Shown: in pieces, positions 1 through 7,182 of the stretch
How positions within the stretch are numbered: position 1 is the first letter of the stretch
Layout: the number at the start of each line of letters is the position of its first letter
DNA from: Clostridia bacterium
GTDB taxonomy: Bacteria; Bacillota; Clostridia; Christensenellales; Borkfalkiaceae
Direction: 5' to 3'
DNA: 36,708 nucleotides
Assembly (NCBI GenBank): GCA_017505465.1
Contig: JAFVPE010000041.1
Span: forward strand, 1-36,708
Notes under the pieces: generated by a model
What the model was told of the DNA's origin: nothing
Seen by the model: the letters and a program-made list of their open reading frames with translations, nothing else
Database searches by the model: none
Translations under genes and position numbers: made by a program

Positions 1-123
1 GTTGACGGTCTAGAATTTGCGGAATGTCAGTTCTGCAAACTGTGAACGCAAAACCATGCTCTTTCTGCTCAGGTGCTCAACGCCATATCGTGCATTCTCC
101 TGGTCGTAAAGACCGTACTCTTC
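1..123. other. Unassigned sequence at left window edge
   Basis: No gene can be assigned with confidence. On the plus strand a frame open from base 1 closes at 43-45. On the minus strand a frame is open from just inside the tRNA to a TAG at 10-12 and reads plausibly as a protein tail ending in ELTFRKF, but it has no start codon and an in-frame stop lies inside the antisense of the tRNA. No tRNA promoter is visible immediately before 124. The stretch may be the edge of a neighbouring gene, a gene remnant, or the far side of a recombination or assembly junction. Confidence 0.3.
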
Positions 124-198
124 CGGCCGTTGGTCAAGCGGTTAAGACACCACCCTTTCACGGTGGTAACATGGGTTCGAGTCCCGTACGGGTCACCA
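124..198 (+). tRNA. tRNA-Glu (UUC anticodon), acceptor stem imperfect
   Basis: D-arm, anticodon arm (CACCC-CTTTCAC-GGTGG, anticodon TTC), T-arm (ATGGG-TTCGAGT-CCCGT) and an encoded CCA at 196-198 closely match Bacillota tRNA-Glu. The 3' acceptor strand ACGGGTC (188-194) is normal. The 5' strand reads CGGCCGT where GGCCCGT would be expected, so only four of seven positions pair properly, plus one G-U. A single missing C in the 5' strand explains it. No promoter is visible just upstream. The RNA body is certain. Whether the gene is functional, a pseudogene, or damaged by an assembly error is open. Confidence 0.85.
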
Positions 199-235
199 GC
201 AAAAAAGGATAGGCAAAACGCCTATCCTTTTTTGC
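199..235. terminator. Strong intrinsic terminator after tRNA-Glu
   Basis: A perfect 16-bp stem (199-214 with 220-235) closes on an AAAAC loop. The stem has A-rich and T-rich flanks within it, so it could stop transcription in either direction. It directly follows the CCA of the tRNA. Confidence 0.85.
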
Positions 236-252
236 TGTGTTCTTCCGTCGGG

Positions 253-399
253 CGAACCCATCGGGTTCGTGCGAGCAAGCCTTGCTTGCGACGCCCTGCC
301 GAGAGTTCTCGCTTGCGAGAAACGGCAGATACCCGTACGGGAATAGTGAAGAACATGTTGGTTCGCGCGAGCGAAGCGAGCCGACTTGTATAATACAAG
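253..399. repeat. Cluster of small palindromes (hairpin modules)
   Basis: At least five short inverted repeats lie within 150 bases: CGAACCC-ATC-GGGTTCG (253-269), GCAAGC-CTT-GCTTGC (275-289), a nested pair with outer arms CTGCCG/CGGCAG and inner arms TTCTCGC/GCGAGAA (296-328), CCCG-TA-CGGG (332-341) and CTTGTA-TAA-TACAAG (385-399). Stems are 4-7 bp and loops mostly 2-3 bases. No convincing gene occupies 236-511. The style matches the repeats at 15.37-15.72 kb. Confidence 0.7.
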
Positions 400-453
400 C
401 GCACGCCGTAGTGCCATTAACTAAAATTTTGCTTTTTTATAGCAGGAAAAACA

Positions 454-482
454 TTGTCATTTTTTTAGTTTTATGATATACT
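454..482 (+). promoter_or_regulatory. Sigma-A-type promoter of the nuclease-helicase cassette
   Basis: TTGTCA (454-459), a 17-base spacer and TATACT (477-482) lie 29 bases before the chosen start codon of the helicase gene. This gives the accessory cassette its own transcription start inside its AT-rich segment. Confidence 0.65.
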
Positions 483-511
483 CTATATTAACTACTAAAC
501 GAGGAATGGCT

Positions 512-3500
512 ATGATACAGCTTTCGGCGAACTATAATTATTTTAACCCGAATTTTGTTATTCAAAATTTGGATGAGCCTGAACATTGGGCGCATCCTAT
601 TTTTGCTGTTCTCAAAAATATTTTAATGCGTGGCTGTCCTACTATACCGTCATTACATTTGAGAAATCATTTTGGCACGCCTAAAAAAGAAAAAGGTTTT
701 ATATATAACCGCGATTTCAATAATTTAGATTGGCGTAGAGTAATTCGCGGTGGCTCAGCTACTAATCCTGCGCTTGATTTTTATTACAATGTTTTAGTAA
801 AGCATTTTCAATTAGGCGGTTCTTTTATCCCCGAGTGTCCTGTCAGTACTATTTTACCTGATTTAGATTGGTTGGAAGATTCGGAACAATTTGGCGAAGT
901 TGATTTTTATTCGCCTATTTATAATGCCGTAATAGAAATTGATGGCGGACAACATAATTTCGGTGAACAAAAAGCAAAAGACGTCCTGCGCGATGAATTA
1001 TTCGTGCGCCACAATATTAAATTGATTAGAATACCCACTTCCATTTTACATAGTGAAGATAAGGTCAAAGAGAAGTTAAATACAATTTTTGACGGGGAAA
1101 ATCATAAATTAAGATTCCTAAAGCCTGAAAACTGCGCTATTACAAATTATATTCCTTACGCTACGGCAATTAGACTGCAAAGCCTTTTGTTGTACCTATA
1201 CGGAACAGGAAAAATTGGGTTAAACGAAAAGACCTTTAATTTGAACATCAAAGCGGATTTTGATATTAACGAACAAATGATACAGGTAATCGTAGAAGAT
1301 TTTTTCCTTTGGGTGAAAAATCTTGCAGGATTGCAAGGCTTGACGTTTATCAAACCCAATATCACCTTAACGCTTTACAACGATAATAAAGCATTTTTAC
1401 AACAAAATGGCATTAAAGCGGATATTTCACTCACAAAAGTTTATTGTGCGACTAAATCCGACAATGTATATTATATACGTAATGATTTCTTTGAATATGA
1501 AACATATTCCCAAAAACGTATTAAAGGGCAATATTTCAATCTGAAAGGTAAAAACTACTATCAAGTTGCATATTCGCCCATTGAATATAATATAAACGCG
1601 GAACAACAAGGCGATTATTTGCGATACATTTTGCGGAACGTTTCCGTTGTAGAGTACAATGACTTTCGCGCAAATCAACTTGAAATTATTATAGAAGCTC
1701 TTAATAGTCGTTGTGTTATTGGAGTATTACCAACAGGCGCAGGGAAATCTCTTTGTTATCAAATTTCTTCCTTGCTTATTCCAGCGATGACAATCGTAAT
1801 TGCCCCGTTAAAGCTTTTAATGGTTGACCAATACGAACACCTTTGCGATAAATTAGGAATCAATCATTCTACATTTATAAATTCAGCTCATACGGAGCAT
1901 ATTGAACTGTTTAGAAAGGGAAAATCTTTAATCACGCTCGTTGCTCCCGAACGCTTTTTTAGCGAGAAATTTTCCGAAGCATTTACAAACCCTAAACTCG
2001 GCTTGCATATAGGCTTTATTGTTATTGATGAAGCGCATTGTTTATCCGAATGGGGACACGATTTTAGAACATCGTATTTGTGTTTATCTCATAATCTTGG
2101 AAGACTTTTGCCGTCCGATACTTTCCTTATGGCTTTAACAGGCACAGCTTCGCATAGTGTTTTTAGGGATATTGAAAACGAGTTCTATTATTTTAAGAAA
2201 AAAACAACGAAAGCCATTTACGCAAATGATATGCGTAGAAATAATTTAGAAATTTATGTTCGCCGTTTTGCGGATAAACAAAATGACGGTGCGGATATTT
2301 TTGAAGCTTTAAGTGAAAATATATTTCCAACAATTTTAGGAATAAATAATAAAAAAACACTCGTATTTACAAAAACAAAAAAAGGTCGTAGTAGAGATTT
2401 AACCGCTTCGGCGTGTATATCATTAAGTCAAAGATTTGACTCACTTGGGAAAGAATATAACCGAGAGGATGTTGTAGGTTATTTCGCAGGTGGCGATGAA
2501 ATGACGGAAACGGAAAGGGATACCGTTTTGTCTAAATTCAAAGAAGATACGGAATTGCGTATTATATTTGCAACCAAAGCGTTTGGTATGGGGATTGATA
2601 TTAAAAATATTAGAAAAACCATACACTATGGCTTGCCGTCGTCAATGGAAAGCCTCTATCAGCAAATAGGTCGTGCGGGTCGAGATGGCGAGCCGTCCGA
2701 TTGTTATATCTATTTCCGCGAAGAACAAAAAGACGATTACGATTTCTTTTTCACACCTACGGGATTGCATATTCAAGAAATTGAAGAAAATATGAATCGA
2801 TTGAAAGAGTTGGGAACAAATTTTTTCTTCATTCAAAATGCAAATCTTGATGTTTCTATCGAAAAAGAAGTCGCTATGCGCATATATCAAGGCATTGTCT
2901 TGAGAAGCGAAAAAGGGGTAGAGTTTGCCGATTGTAAGACGATTTGTCGTGCCCTATTCACAAGCATTAACGACTCTCATTTGATTAAAATTTTAGGCAA
3001 AGTTGAACGACATATTGAAATCGACAATGAAGGTAAACAAGTAGAAAAAGAAGAGCTAATTATTTCCACTAATGCAAGTATTATTATAGAACGCGCATTG
3101 TATCGATTGTTTTTGTTGGGGGAAATTGAAATGTGGAACGTTGTTTATGGTTCGGATGTTGTGAATCCAATGTTTACGAATTTGAAGATAACGGAATACA
3201 CGGAAGAACAAAAATACAAGCGATTGGTAAGCCATATCGAAAGATATGAGTCTCGCGCACGTGCTATGCCAAAGAAAAAAGATTTTGAATCAAGGTTGGA
3301 AAAGTTACTCCAATGGTCGTACGATAATTTCTTGTTGGAAAGAATTAAGTCGATGAAAACTCTTTACGATTGGTGTATTGAGTTTACTGATTCTAATAAC
3401 TTTATGCGACGTTTAGCGGATTATTTCTCTAATGACCCTGTCTATGTGCGTCTTATTGATAAAAATGTGCCTATTGAAAATTGGATTTCAGCATTGGAAA

Positions 3501-3889
3501 GAAAACCGCCTGAAACGAAATTAAGAATTGCGCGTTTATTGGAATCCTATGAGAATATGGACGCATTAAATTATCTTTCAGGCATAACGCGCTTACGACT
3601 TGGGGAATTTGCGGAATTTGACGGGGAACGCCGTTTAAATATGAGTTTTGAAGGTGTTAAACGTTTATCTGAAAAATCTCGTCAAAAGTTATTTGTTGCA
3701 ACTTATGAAAATCTTGAAGATGTCGCAATGCAAAATATTTTTACGGATATATGGTTGAATCATATTTCCAAGGATATACATTGGATTTACTCGACAACAC
3801 AGAGCGAACAAGCCGAAAAATATTTAATCGCCGATTTTACGGATAAGTTACTTAAAATCAAGGAGAAAATAGATGTTAAATTACGATAA
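512..3889 (+). CDS. PD-(D/E)XK-like nuclease fused to RecQ-family DNA helicase
   Basis: This encodes a 1125-residue protein. The ATG at 512 is chosen because GAGGA lies six bases upstream; an earlier in-frame ATG at 473 overlaps the -10 region. Residues about 120-175 carry a DUF559/Vsr-like nuclease signature: D131, then E142-I-D144-G-G-Q-H148, then a K/R-rich helix and LIRIP. A RecQ-type SF2 helicase core follows: Walker A GVLPTGAGKS (404-413), PLKLLMVDQ, D506-E-A-H509 with CLSEWGHDF, LTGTAS, and motif VI QQIGRAGRDG (717-726). The last 400 residues are unassigned; I see no RecQ zinc-finger cysteine set and no HRDC domain. It probably unwinds and cuts DNA, and a defence role is inference. It overlaps the next gene by 17 bases. 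Base and codon use (AAA, ATT, TTA) are much more AT-rich than in the neighbouring genes, suggesting transfer. Confidence 0.88.
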   Translation: MIQLSANYNYFNPNFVIQNLDEPEHWAHPIFAVLKNILMRGCPTIPSLHLRNHFGTPKKEKGFIYNRDFNNLDWRRVIRGGSATNPALDFYYNVLVKHFQLGGSFIPECPVSTILPDLDWLEDSEQFGEVDFYSPIYNAVIEIDGGQHNFGEQKAKDVLRDELFVRHNIKLIRIPTSILHSEDKVKEKLNTIFDGENHKLRFLKPENCAITNYIPYATAIRLQSLLLYLYGTGKIGLNEKTFNLNIKADFDINEQMIQVIVEDFFLWVKNLAGLQGLTFIKPNITLTLYNDNKAFLQQNGIKADISLTKVYCATKSDNVYYIRNDFFEYETYSQKRIKGQYFNLKGKNYYQVAYSPIEYNINAEQQGDYLRYILRNVSVVEYNDFRANQLEIIIEALNSRCVIGVLPTGAGKSLCYQISSLLIPAMTIVIAPLKLLMVDQYEHLCDKLGINHSTFINSAHTEHIELFRKGKSLITLVAPERFFSEKFSEAFTNPKLGLHIGFIVIDEAHCLSEWGHDFRTSYLCLSHNLGRLLPSDTFLMALTGTASHSVFRDIENEFYYFKKKTTKAIYANDMRRNNLEIYVRRFADKQNDGADIFEALSENIFPTILGINNKKTLVFTKTKKGRSRDLTASACISLSQRFDSLGKEYNREDVVGYFAGGDEMTETERDTVLSKFKEDTELRIIFATKAFGMGIDIKNIRKTIHYGLPSSMESLYQQIGRAGRDGEPSDCYIYFREEQKDDYDFFFTPTGLHIQEIEENMNRLKELGTNFFFIQNANLDVSIEKEVAMRIYQGIVLRSEKGVEFADCKTICRALFTSINDSHLIKILGKVERHIEIDNEGKQVEKEELIISTNASIIIERALYRLFLLGEIEMWNVVYGSDVVNPMFTNLKITEYTEEQKYKRLVSHIERYESRARAMPKKKDFESRLEKLLQWSYDNFLLERIKSMKTLYDWCIEFTDSNNFMRRLADYFSNDPVYVRLIDKNVPIENWISALERKPPETKLRIARLLESYENMDALNYLSGITRLRLGEFAEFDGERRLNMSFEGVKRLSEKSRQKLFVATYENLEDVAMQNIFTDIWLNHISKDIHWIYSTTQSEQAEKYLIADFTDKLLKIKEKIDVKLR

Positions 3890-4490
3890 AATGGATTCAG
3901 TTTTACAAAATCTTGATGATTGTGTTGAAAATATGAAGAATGTTTCCGAAACGCAAGAAAAACTTGAAGATGCGTTGACGAAAATTGAAACTGTTGTTTC
4001 CGAATTAAGGGAATCGCAAACGGCTATGGCTACAAGTGTAGAAGCGATTGAAAAAATTGAAAAAACACACGAAGACATATCCTCGAATATTGAAGCTATA
4101 TTGCAAGATTATAAAAAGATACATTCAGCGTTTGAATTCGTTGAATTGGAATTAAAAAAGACCGCGTCAGCGATTGATTCCGTTAAAATGGAAACGGTAG
4201 CACTTTTAGATGAGACTAATAAAAAAAATATTACGCTCTATCAAAGTCTTTCGTCTAATATTGAAAGCGTAAAAGCTGAAATGATAGAAAAATTGGACGA
4301 ATCAAACAAACAAGTTAAAATAATGCGTGAAACACTTATAGAAAGCGTTGAAACGGCAAAAAATGAAGGCTTACAACATTTCAATAAAGTAAGTGAAAAT
4401 AACCATAATAAGCTGATGAAAGGGATTTATGTTTCGATTGGGATTTCAGCATGCGCGGTTATCCTTTCACTGATAGGCTTATTTTTGTAA
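3873..4490 (+). CDS. Coiled-coil protein with C-terminal membrane anchor
   Basis: This 205-residue protein begins inside the end of the helicase gene (17-base overlap) behind a good AAGGAG, so the two are almost certainly translated together. Residues about 5-180 are rich in E, K, Q, S and N with heptad-like hydrophobic spacing, suggesting one or more long coiled coils. Three similar blocks around EAILQDYKK, VALLDETNKK and EMIEKLDESNK suggest an internal repeat. Residues about 184-205 form a single hydrophobic segment at the extreme C-terminus. There is no signal peptide, so the coil should face the cytoplasm in a tail-anchored way. I do not recognise a family. It may anchor the nuclease-helicase at the membrane or act as its sensor, which is inference from the gene pair alone. 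Confidence 0.85.
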   Translation: MLNYDKMDSVLQNLDDCVENMKNVSETQEKLEDALTKIETVVSELRESQTAMATSVEAIEKIEKTHEDISSNIEAILQDYKKIHSAFEFVELELKKTASAIDSVKMETVALLDETNKKNITLYQSLSSNIESVKAEMIEKLDESNKQVKIMRETLIESVETAKNEGLQHFNKVSENNHNKLMKGIYVSIGISACAVILSLIGLFL

Positions 4491-4524
4491 AAGGTTCGAT
4501 TTAGGTTAGGTAAGGCTCACAAGC

Positions 4525-4556
4525 AAAAAGCACAGGAAAATTCCTGTGCTTTTTCT
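4525..4556. terminator. Bidirectional terminator between cassette and spoIVA unit
   Basis: AAAAAGCACAGGAA (4525-4538) pairs with TTCCTGTGCTTTTT (4541-4554), with T-runs on both strands. It ends the plus-strand cassette and the minus-strand spoIVA/small-ORF transcript, and marks the right edge of the AT-rich insert. Confidence 0.85.
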
Positions 4557-4566
4557 ATGTCCTATA

Positions 4567-4722
4567 TTATTCCGTTTCACTTTTGGCGGGCTTTGCCGAG
4601 CCGACGGCATCACCGCCGTTCTCCCCTTCCGTCATTCCTTTGAGCGATTCCAAATACGCCGCGTACTCCGCTTCCGTCAGTTTTTGCACCTTGTCTTTTT
4701 TCGTTTTCGTCTGTTTGCTCAT
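4567..4722 (-). CDS. Small charged hypothetical protein (51 aa)
   Basis: A 51-residue frame starts at an ATG (4722) behind TAGGGGGA, about six bases away, and stops just before the shared terminator. The N-terminal third is Lys/Thr-rich (SKQTKTKKDKVQKL), followed by LTEAEYAAYLESLKG, a plausible amphipathic helix, and a Gly/Glu/Ala-rich tail. There is no signal peptide or membrane segment. It lies 57 bases downstream of spoIVA in the same orientation, so it may be co-transcribed with it. The function is unknown. The ribosome binding site and position favour a real gene. Confidence 0.6.
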   Translation of the reverse strand: MSKQTKTKKDKVQKLTEAEYAAYLESLKGMTEGENGGDAVGSAKPAKSETE

Positions 4723-4779
4723 GCGAAAATCCCCCTACCGTATTTCGTTATGAGTATTTCCCTTTCCGTTCCCTTTTAT

Positions 4780-6243
4780 TCAAAATAAAATACAGAACAC
4801 GTTATTTTTTCCGTCGTTGACAATTCGCGTAATCGTGCGGCGCATCTTACGACGGAGCTCTATGGGCATAGCGTTGCTCTTACCCGAAAGTTCGTCGCTC
4901 ACGAGCGCGCGCAAGGACTTTCCAAAAATATTCGTTTCCCACGCGTTGCCCTCTTCGTACGCATGCACCGTGTCCGCAAGGAAATCTTCACTTTGCTGTT
5001 TCGTGCCGATAATGGGGCTAACCTCGCCCGTCACTTCCACCTTGACGATATGATATCCCGTCGCCGCCGCCTTGAATTGCACGCCGTAGCCTGCGCTCTT
5101 TTTCACAAGTTGCGGTTTTTCCAACGTATAATCCGCTTCGCTTGGATACACGATGCCGTAGCCGTGCTCCTGCGCCGCTTCCAATGCATCCTTGACCTTA
5201 TCGTAAGCCCGTTTCACGCCCGAAACCGCCTGCACGTACTGCATAAGCGCAAGATCGTCCGCAATGTCTTCCCCGCAGGTTTCCCCAAGCATTCGATAAA
5301 AGAGCGCAGGTTTTGCCCCGATTGTGATTTCCACTCTACCCTTACCGAGCTCCATACGGATTTCGTCGGGATTGATGAAATCGTCTTCATCCGCAAACAA
5401 CCCCTCAAATGCGAAACAATCACGCATTTTTGACATATTTGCCGCCGTATTTTTCACCCGTTCAAGCAAAGAAAATACCCATGCGTTTTCCGCAGAAAAG
5501 GACTGTAACCACAACGGAATTTTCACGTCGATACGCAAAATAGGGAATTCAAAAAGCGCCTTTTGAAGAATTTGCAAAATTCCTTCTTCGTCCACTTTTT
5601 CTACGTTCAACGCGACCACGGGTGCCTCGTATTCCTTTTCGAGGGAGTTTTTAAGCGCGCTAGCCGAGAACGGATCTTTGCAGTTGAGCAAGATAACAAA
5701 CGGCTTTCCAATCGTCTTTAATTCCTTGACGGCACGTTGTTCCGCCGCAAGATACGCCTCACGCGGAATATCCGTGATGCTCCCGTCCGTTGTGACGAGT
5801 AGACCGATGGTAGAATGCTCCTTGATTACCTTTTCCGTGCCGAGCGCCGCCGCCTGTTCGAAGGGCATCGGTGCATCCTGCCAAGGTGTTTTGACGAGCC
5901 GAGGCGAGCCGTCTTCCTCAAAGCCGTTTGCGCCGTCCACAGCAAAGCCAACGCAATCCACAAGCCGTACCGACGCTTCCGCCCCCTTGGCCACGGCGAT
6001 TTTCGCCGCTTTTGCAGGCACGAATTTCGGCTCGGTTGTCATTACCGTTTTTCCCGCCGCCGACTGCGGAAGCTCGTCAATCATCACCGTTTTTTCGTTA
6101 TCCACGGCGTTCGGAATCACGAGCGTTTCCATAAAACGCTTGATAAAGGTGGATTTCCCCGTACGCACGGGCCCCACCACGCCAATGTAAATATCGCCGC
6201 CCGTGCGGCGTGCAATGTCTTCATATACGCTGTAATTTTCCAT
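4780..6243 (-). CDS. spoIVA: Stage IV sporulation protein A (coat morphogenesis ATPase)
   Basis: This encodes 487 residues, close to the usual length of about 490. The N-terminus NYSVYEDIARRTGGDIYIGV and the Walker A GPVRTGKST (about 24-32) are characteristic of SpoIVA, the ATPase that polymerises on the forespore outer membrane as the base layer of the spore coat. The C-terminus ends in hydrophobic NNVFCILF, as expected for the segment that interacts with SpoVM and the membrane. The ATG at 6243 is chosen because GGGAGG lies six bases upstream; two TTG codons just before it are less likely. No clear sigma-E promoter could be picked out in the 108 bases before it, which also hold the upstream operon's terminator. 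Its presence implies endospore formation. Confidence 0.96.
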   Translation of the reverse strand: MENYSVYEDIARRTGGDIYIGVVGPVRTGKSTFIKRFMETLVIPNAVDNEKTVMIDELPQSAAGKTVMTTEPKFVPAKAAKIAVAKGAEASVRLVDCVGFAVDGANGFEEDGSPRLVKTPWQDAPMPFEQAAALGTEKVIKEHSTIGLLVTTDGSITDIPREAYLAAEQRAVKELKTIGKPFVILLNCKDPFSASALKNSLEKEYEAPVVALNVEKVDEEGILQILQKALFEFPILRIDVKIPLWLQSFSAENAWVFSLLERVKNTAANMSKMRDCFAFEGLFADEDDFINPDEIRMELGKGRVEITIGAKPALFYRMLGETCGEDIADDLALMQYVQAVSGVKRAYDKVKDALEAAQEHGYGIVYPSEADYTLEKPQLVKKSAGYGVQFKAAATGYHIVKVEVTGEVSPIIGTKQQSEDFLADTVHAYEEGNAWETNIFGKSLRALVSDELSGKSNAMPIELRRKMRRTITRIVNDGKNNVFCILF

Positions 6244-6281
6244 CAACAACCTCCCATTGTGATTGCGCGGAAAATTTCCAA

Positions 6282-6330
6282 ATAAAAAATCTCCGCAGGC
6301 AAACCTTACGGTTTACTATATGCGGAGAAA
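6282..6330 (-). terminator. Terminator of the methyltransferase-hslO-TPR operon
   Basis: Read on the minus strand, TCTCCGCA...AAACC pairs with GGTTT...TGCGGAGA around a GTAA loop, followed by TTTTTTATTT. It separates the operon from spoIVA. Confidence 0.8.
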
Positions 6331-6351
6331 ATTTCATTTATGTACGTTTGT

Positions 6352-7182
6352 TTAGCTTCTCAAATTTTCGTCCTCGGAAGCTGCTTTGATAGACGCCGCT
6401 TCAATGGCAAGATAATCCTTATCCGCCGTGAAATCACGCGGTTCTTTATACTCGCCGCCGAGCGCCTCGATTGCATATTTCAATTCTTGAAATTCCACAA
6501 AACCAATCGATCTATCTTCAATGCGGCGCAAAAGCGCAGGCAACGCACGTTCGTCACCGTAAGCGGCAAGATACCCTGCGTATACCGACGAATCGTCGCT
6601 GTTATGAAATGCATTCATCAAAAGCGTATATATCTCTTCGTCGGGGCATACCACACGGGATAAAATTTCAAGCATATACGTTTGCGCTTTGCCCTTTTTA
6701 TACGTTTCCAAGGCGGTTGCCTTTACTTCGTCCGCTCGGGAGCGCAAAATATCCGCAAGGTCGCTGCGAATTTCTTCGTCCAAGCGGTTTTCAATGAGAA
6801 TCTTAAAATAAGCATCGAACGCGCGCGCATTATCCCCAATGAGATTTACCGCATAGGAAACCGTTTGCGTATCGTCGCTTTCAAGCAAGGGCAAGAGCGT
6901 TTCCGCTTCCCCTCTCGCTTCGATTTCATTGCAAAGGAAATCGGGTACGGGAACGTCTTCTTTTAAATGCGCCGAAAGAGTCTCGACAAGCTCCGTATCC
7001 GTCATGCGCGCATAATATTCCTTGGGCGTGCAACCGATTTTGGCAATACGGGTATCCCCAAATTTTTTATAGAGCTTGGGAATGACGTCCTCCCATTGTT
7101 TTTCGTTATATTTGTTCTTGTTTTCCGACATGTATTGCGCAAGCTTTTCGTCAAACAAGCCGTCGAAATCAATCAATTTCAT
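6352..7182 (-). CDS. Helical-repeat (HEAT-like) hypothetical protein
   Basis: This encodes 276 residues, all apparently alpha-helical, acidic and without membrane segments. The middle (about 90-250) has repeated helix pairs of HEAT or PBS-lyase type, such as LLPLLESDDTQTVSYAVNLI and YAGYLAAYGDERALPALLRR. The N-terminus is FDGLFDEKLAQYMSENKNKY. It overlaps the TPR gene upstream by 14 bases and ends just before the operon terminator, so it is the last gene of that operon. The repeats suggest a protein-binding scaffold. I do not recognise a specific family. Confidence 0.8.
   Translation of the reverse strand: MKLIDFDGLFDEKLAQYMSENKNKYNEKQWEDVIPKLYKKFGDTRIAKIGCTPKEYYARMTDTELVETLSAHLKEDVPVPDFLCNEIEARGEAETLLPLLESDDTQTVSYAVNLIGDNARAFDAYFKILIENRLDEEIRSDLADILRSRADEVKATALETYKKGKAQTYMLEILSRVVCPDEEIYTLLMNAFHNSDDSSVYAGYLAAYGDERALPALLRRIEDRSIGFVEFQELKYAIEALGGEYKEPRDFTADKDYLAIEAASIKAASEDENLRS

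Noticed and set aside
73..393. Open frames across tRNA-Glu and the palindrome cluster
   Set aside because: They translate a tRNA and inverted repeats; composition and lack of a ribosome site argue against genes.
253..399. CRISPR array
   Set aside because: Palindromes differ in sequence and spacing; there are no uniform repeats and spacers and no cas genes.
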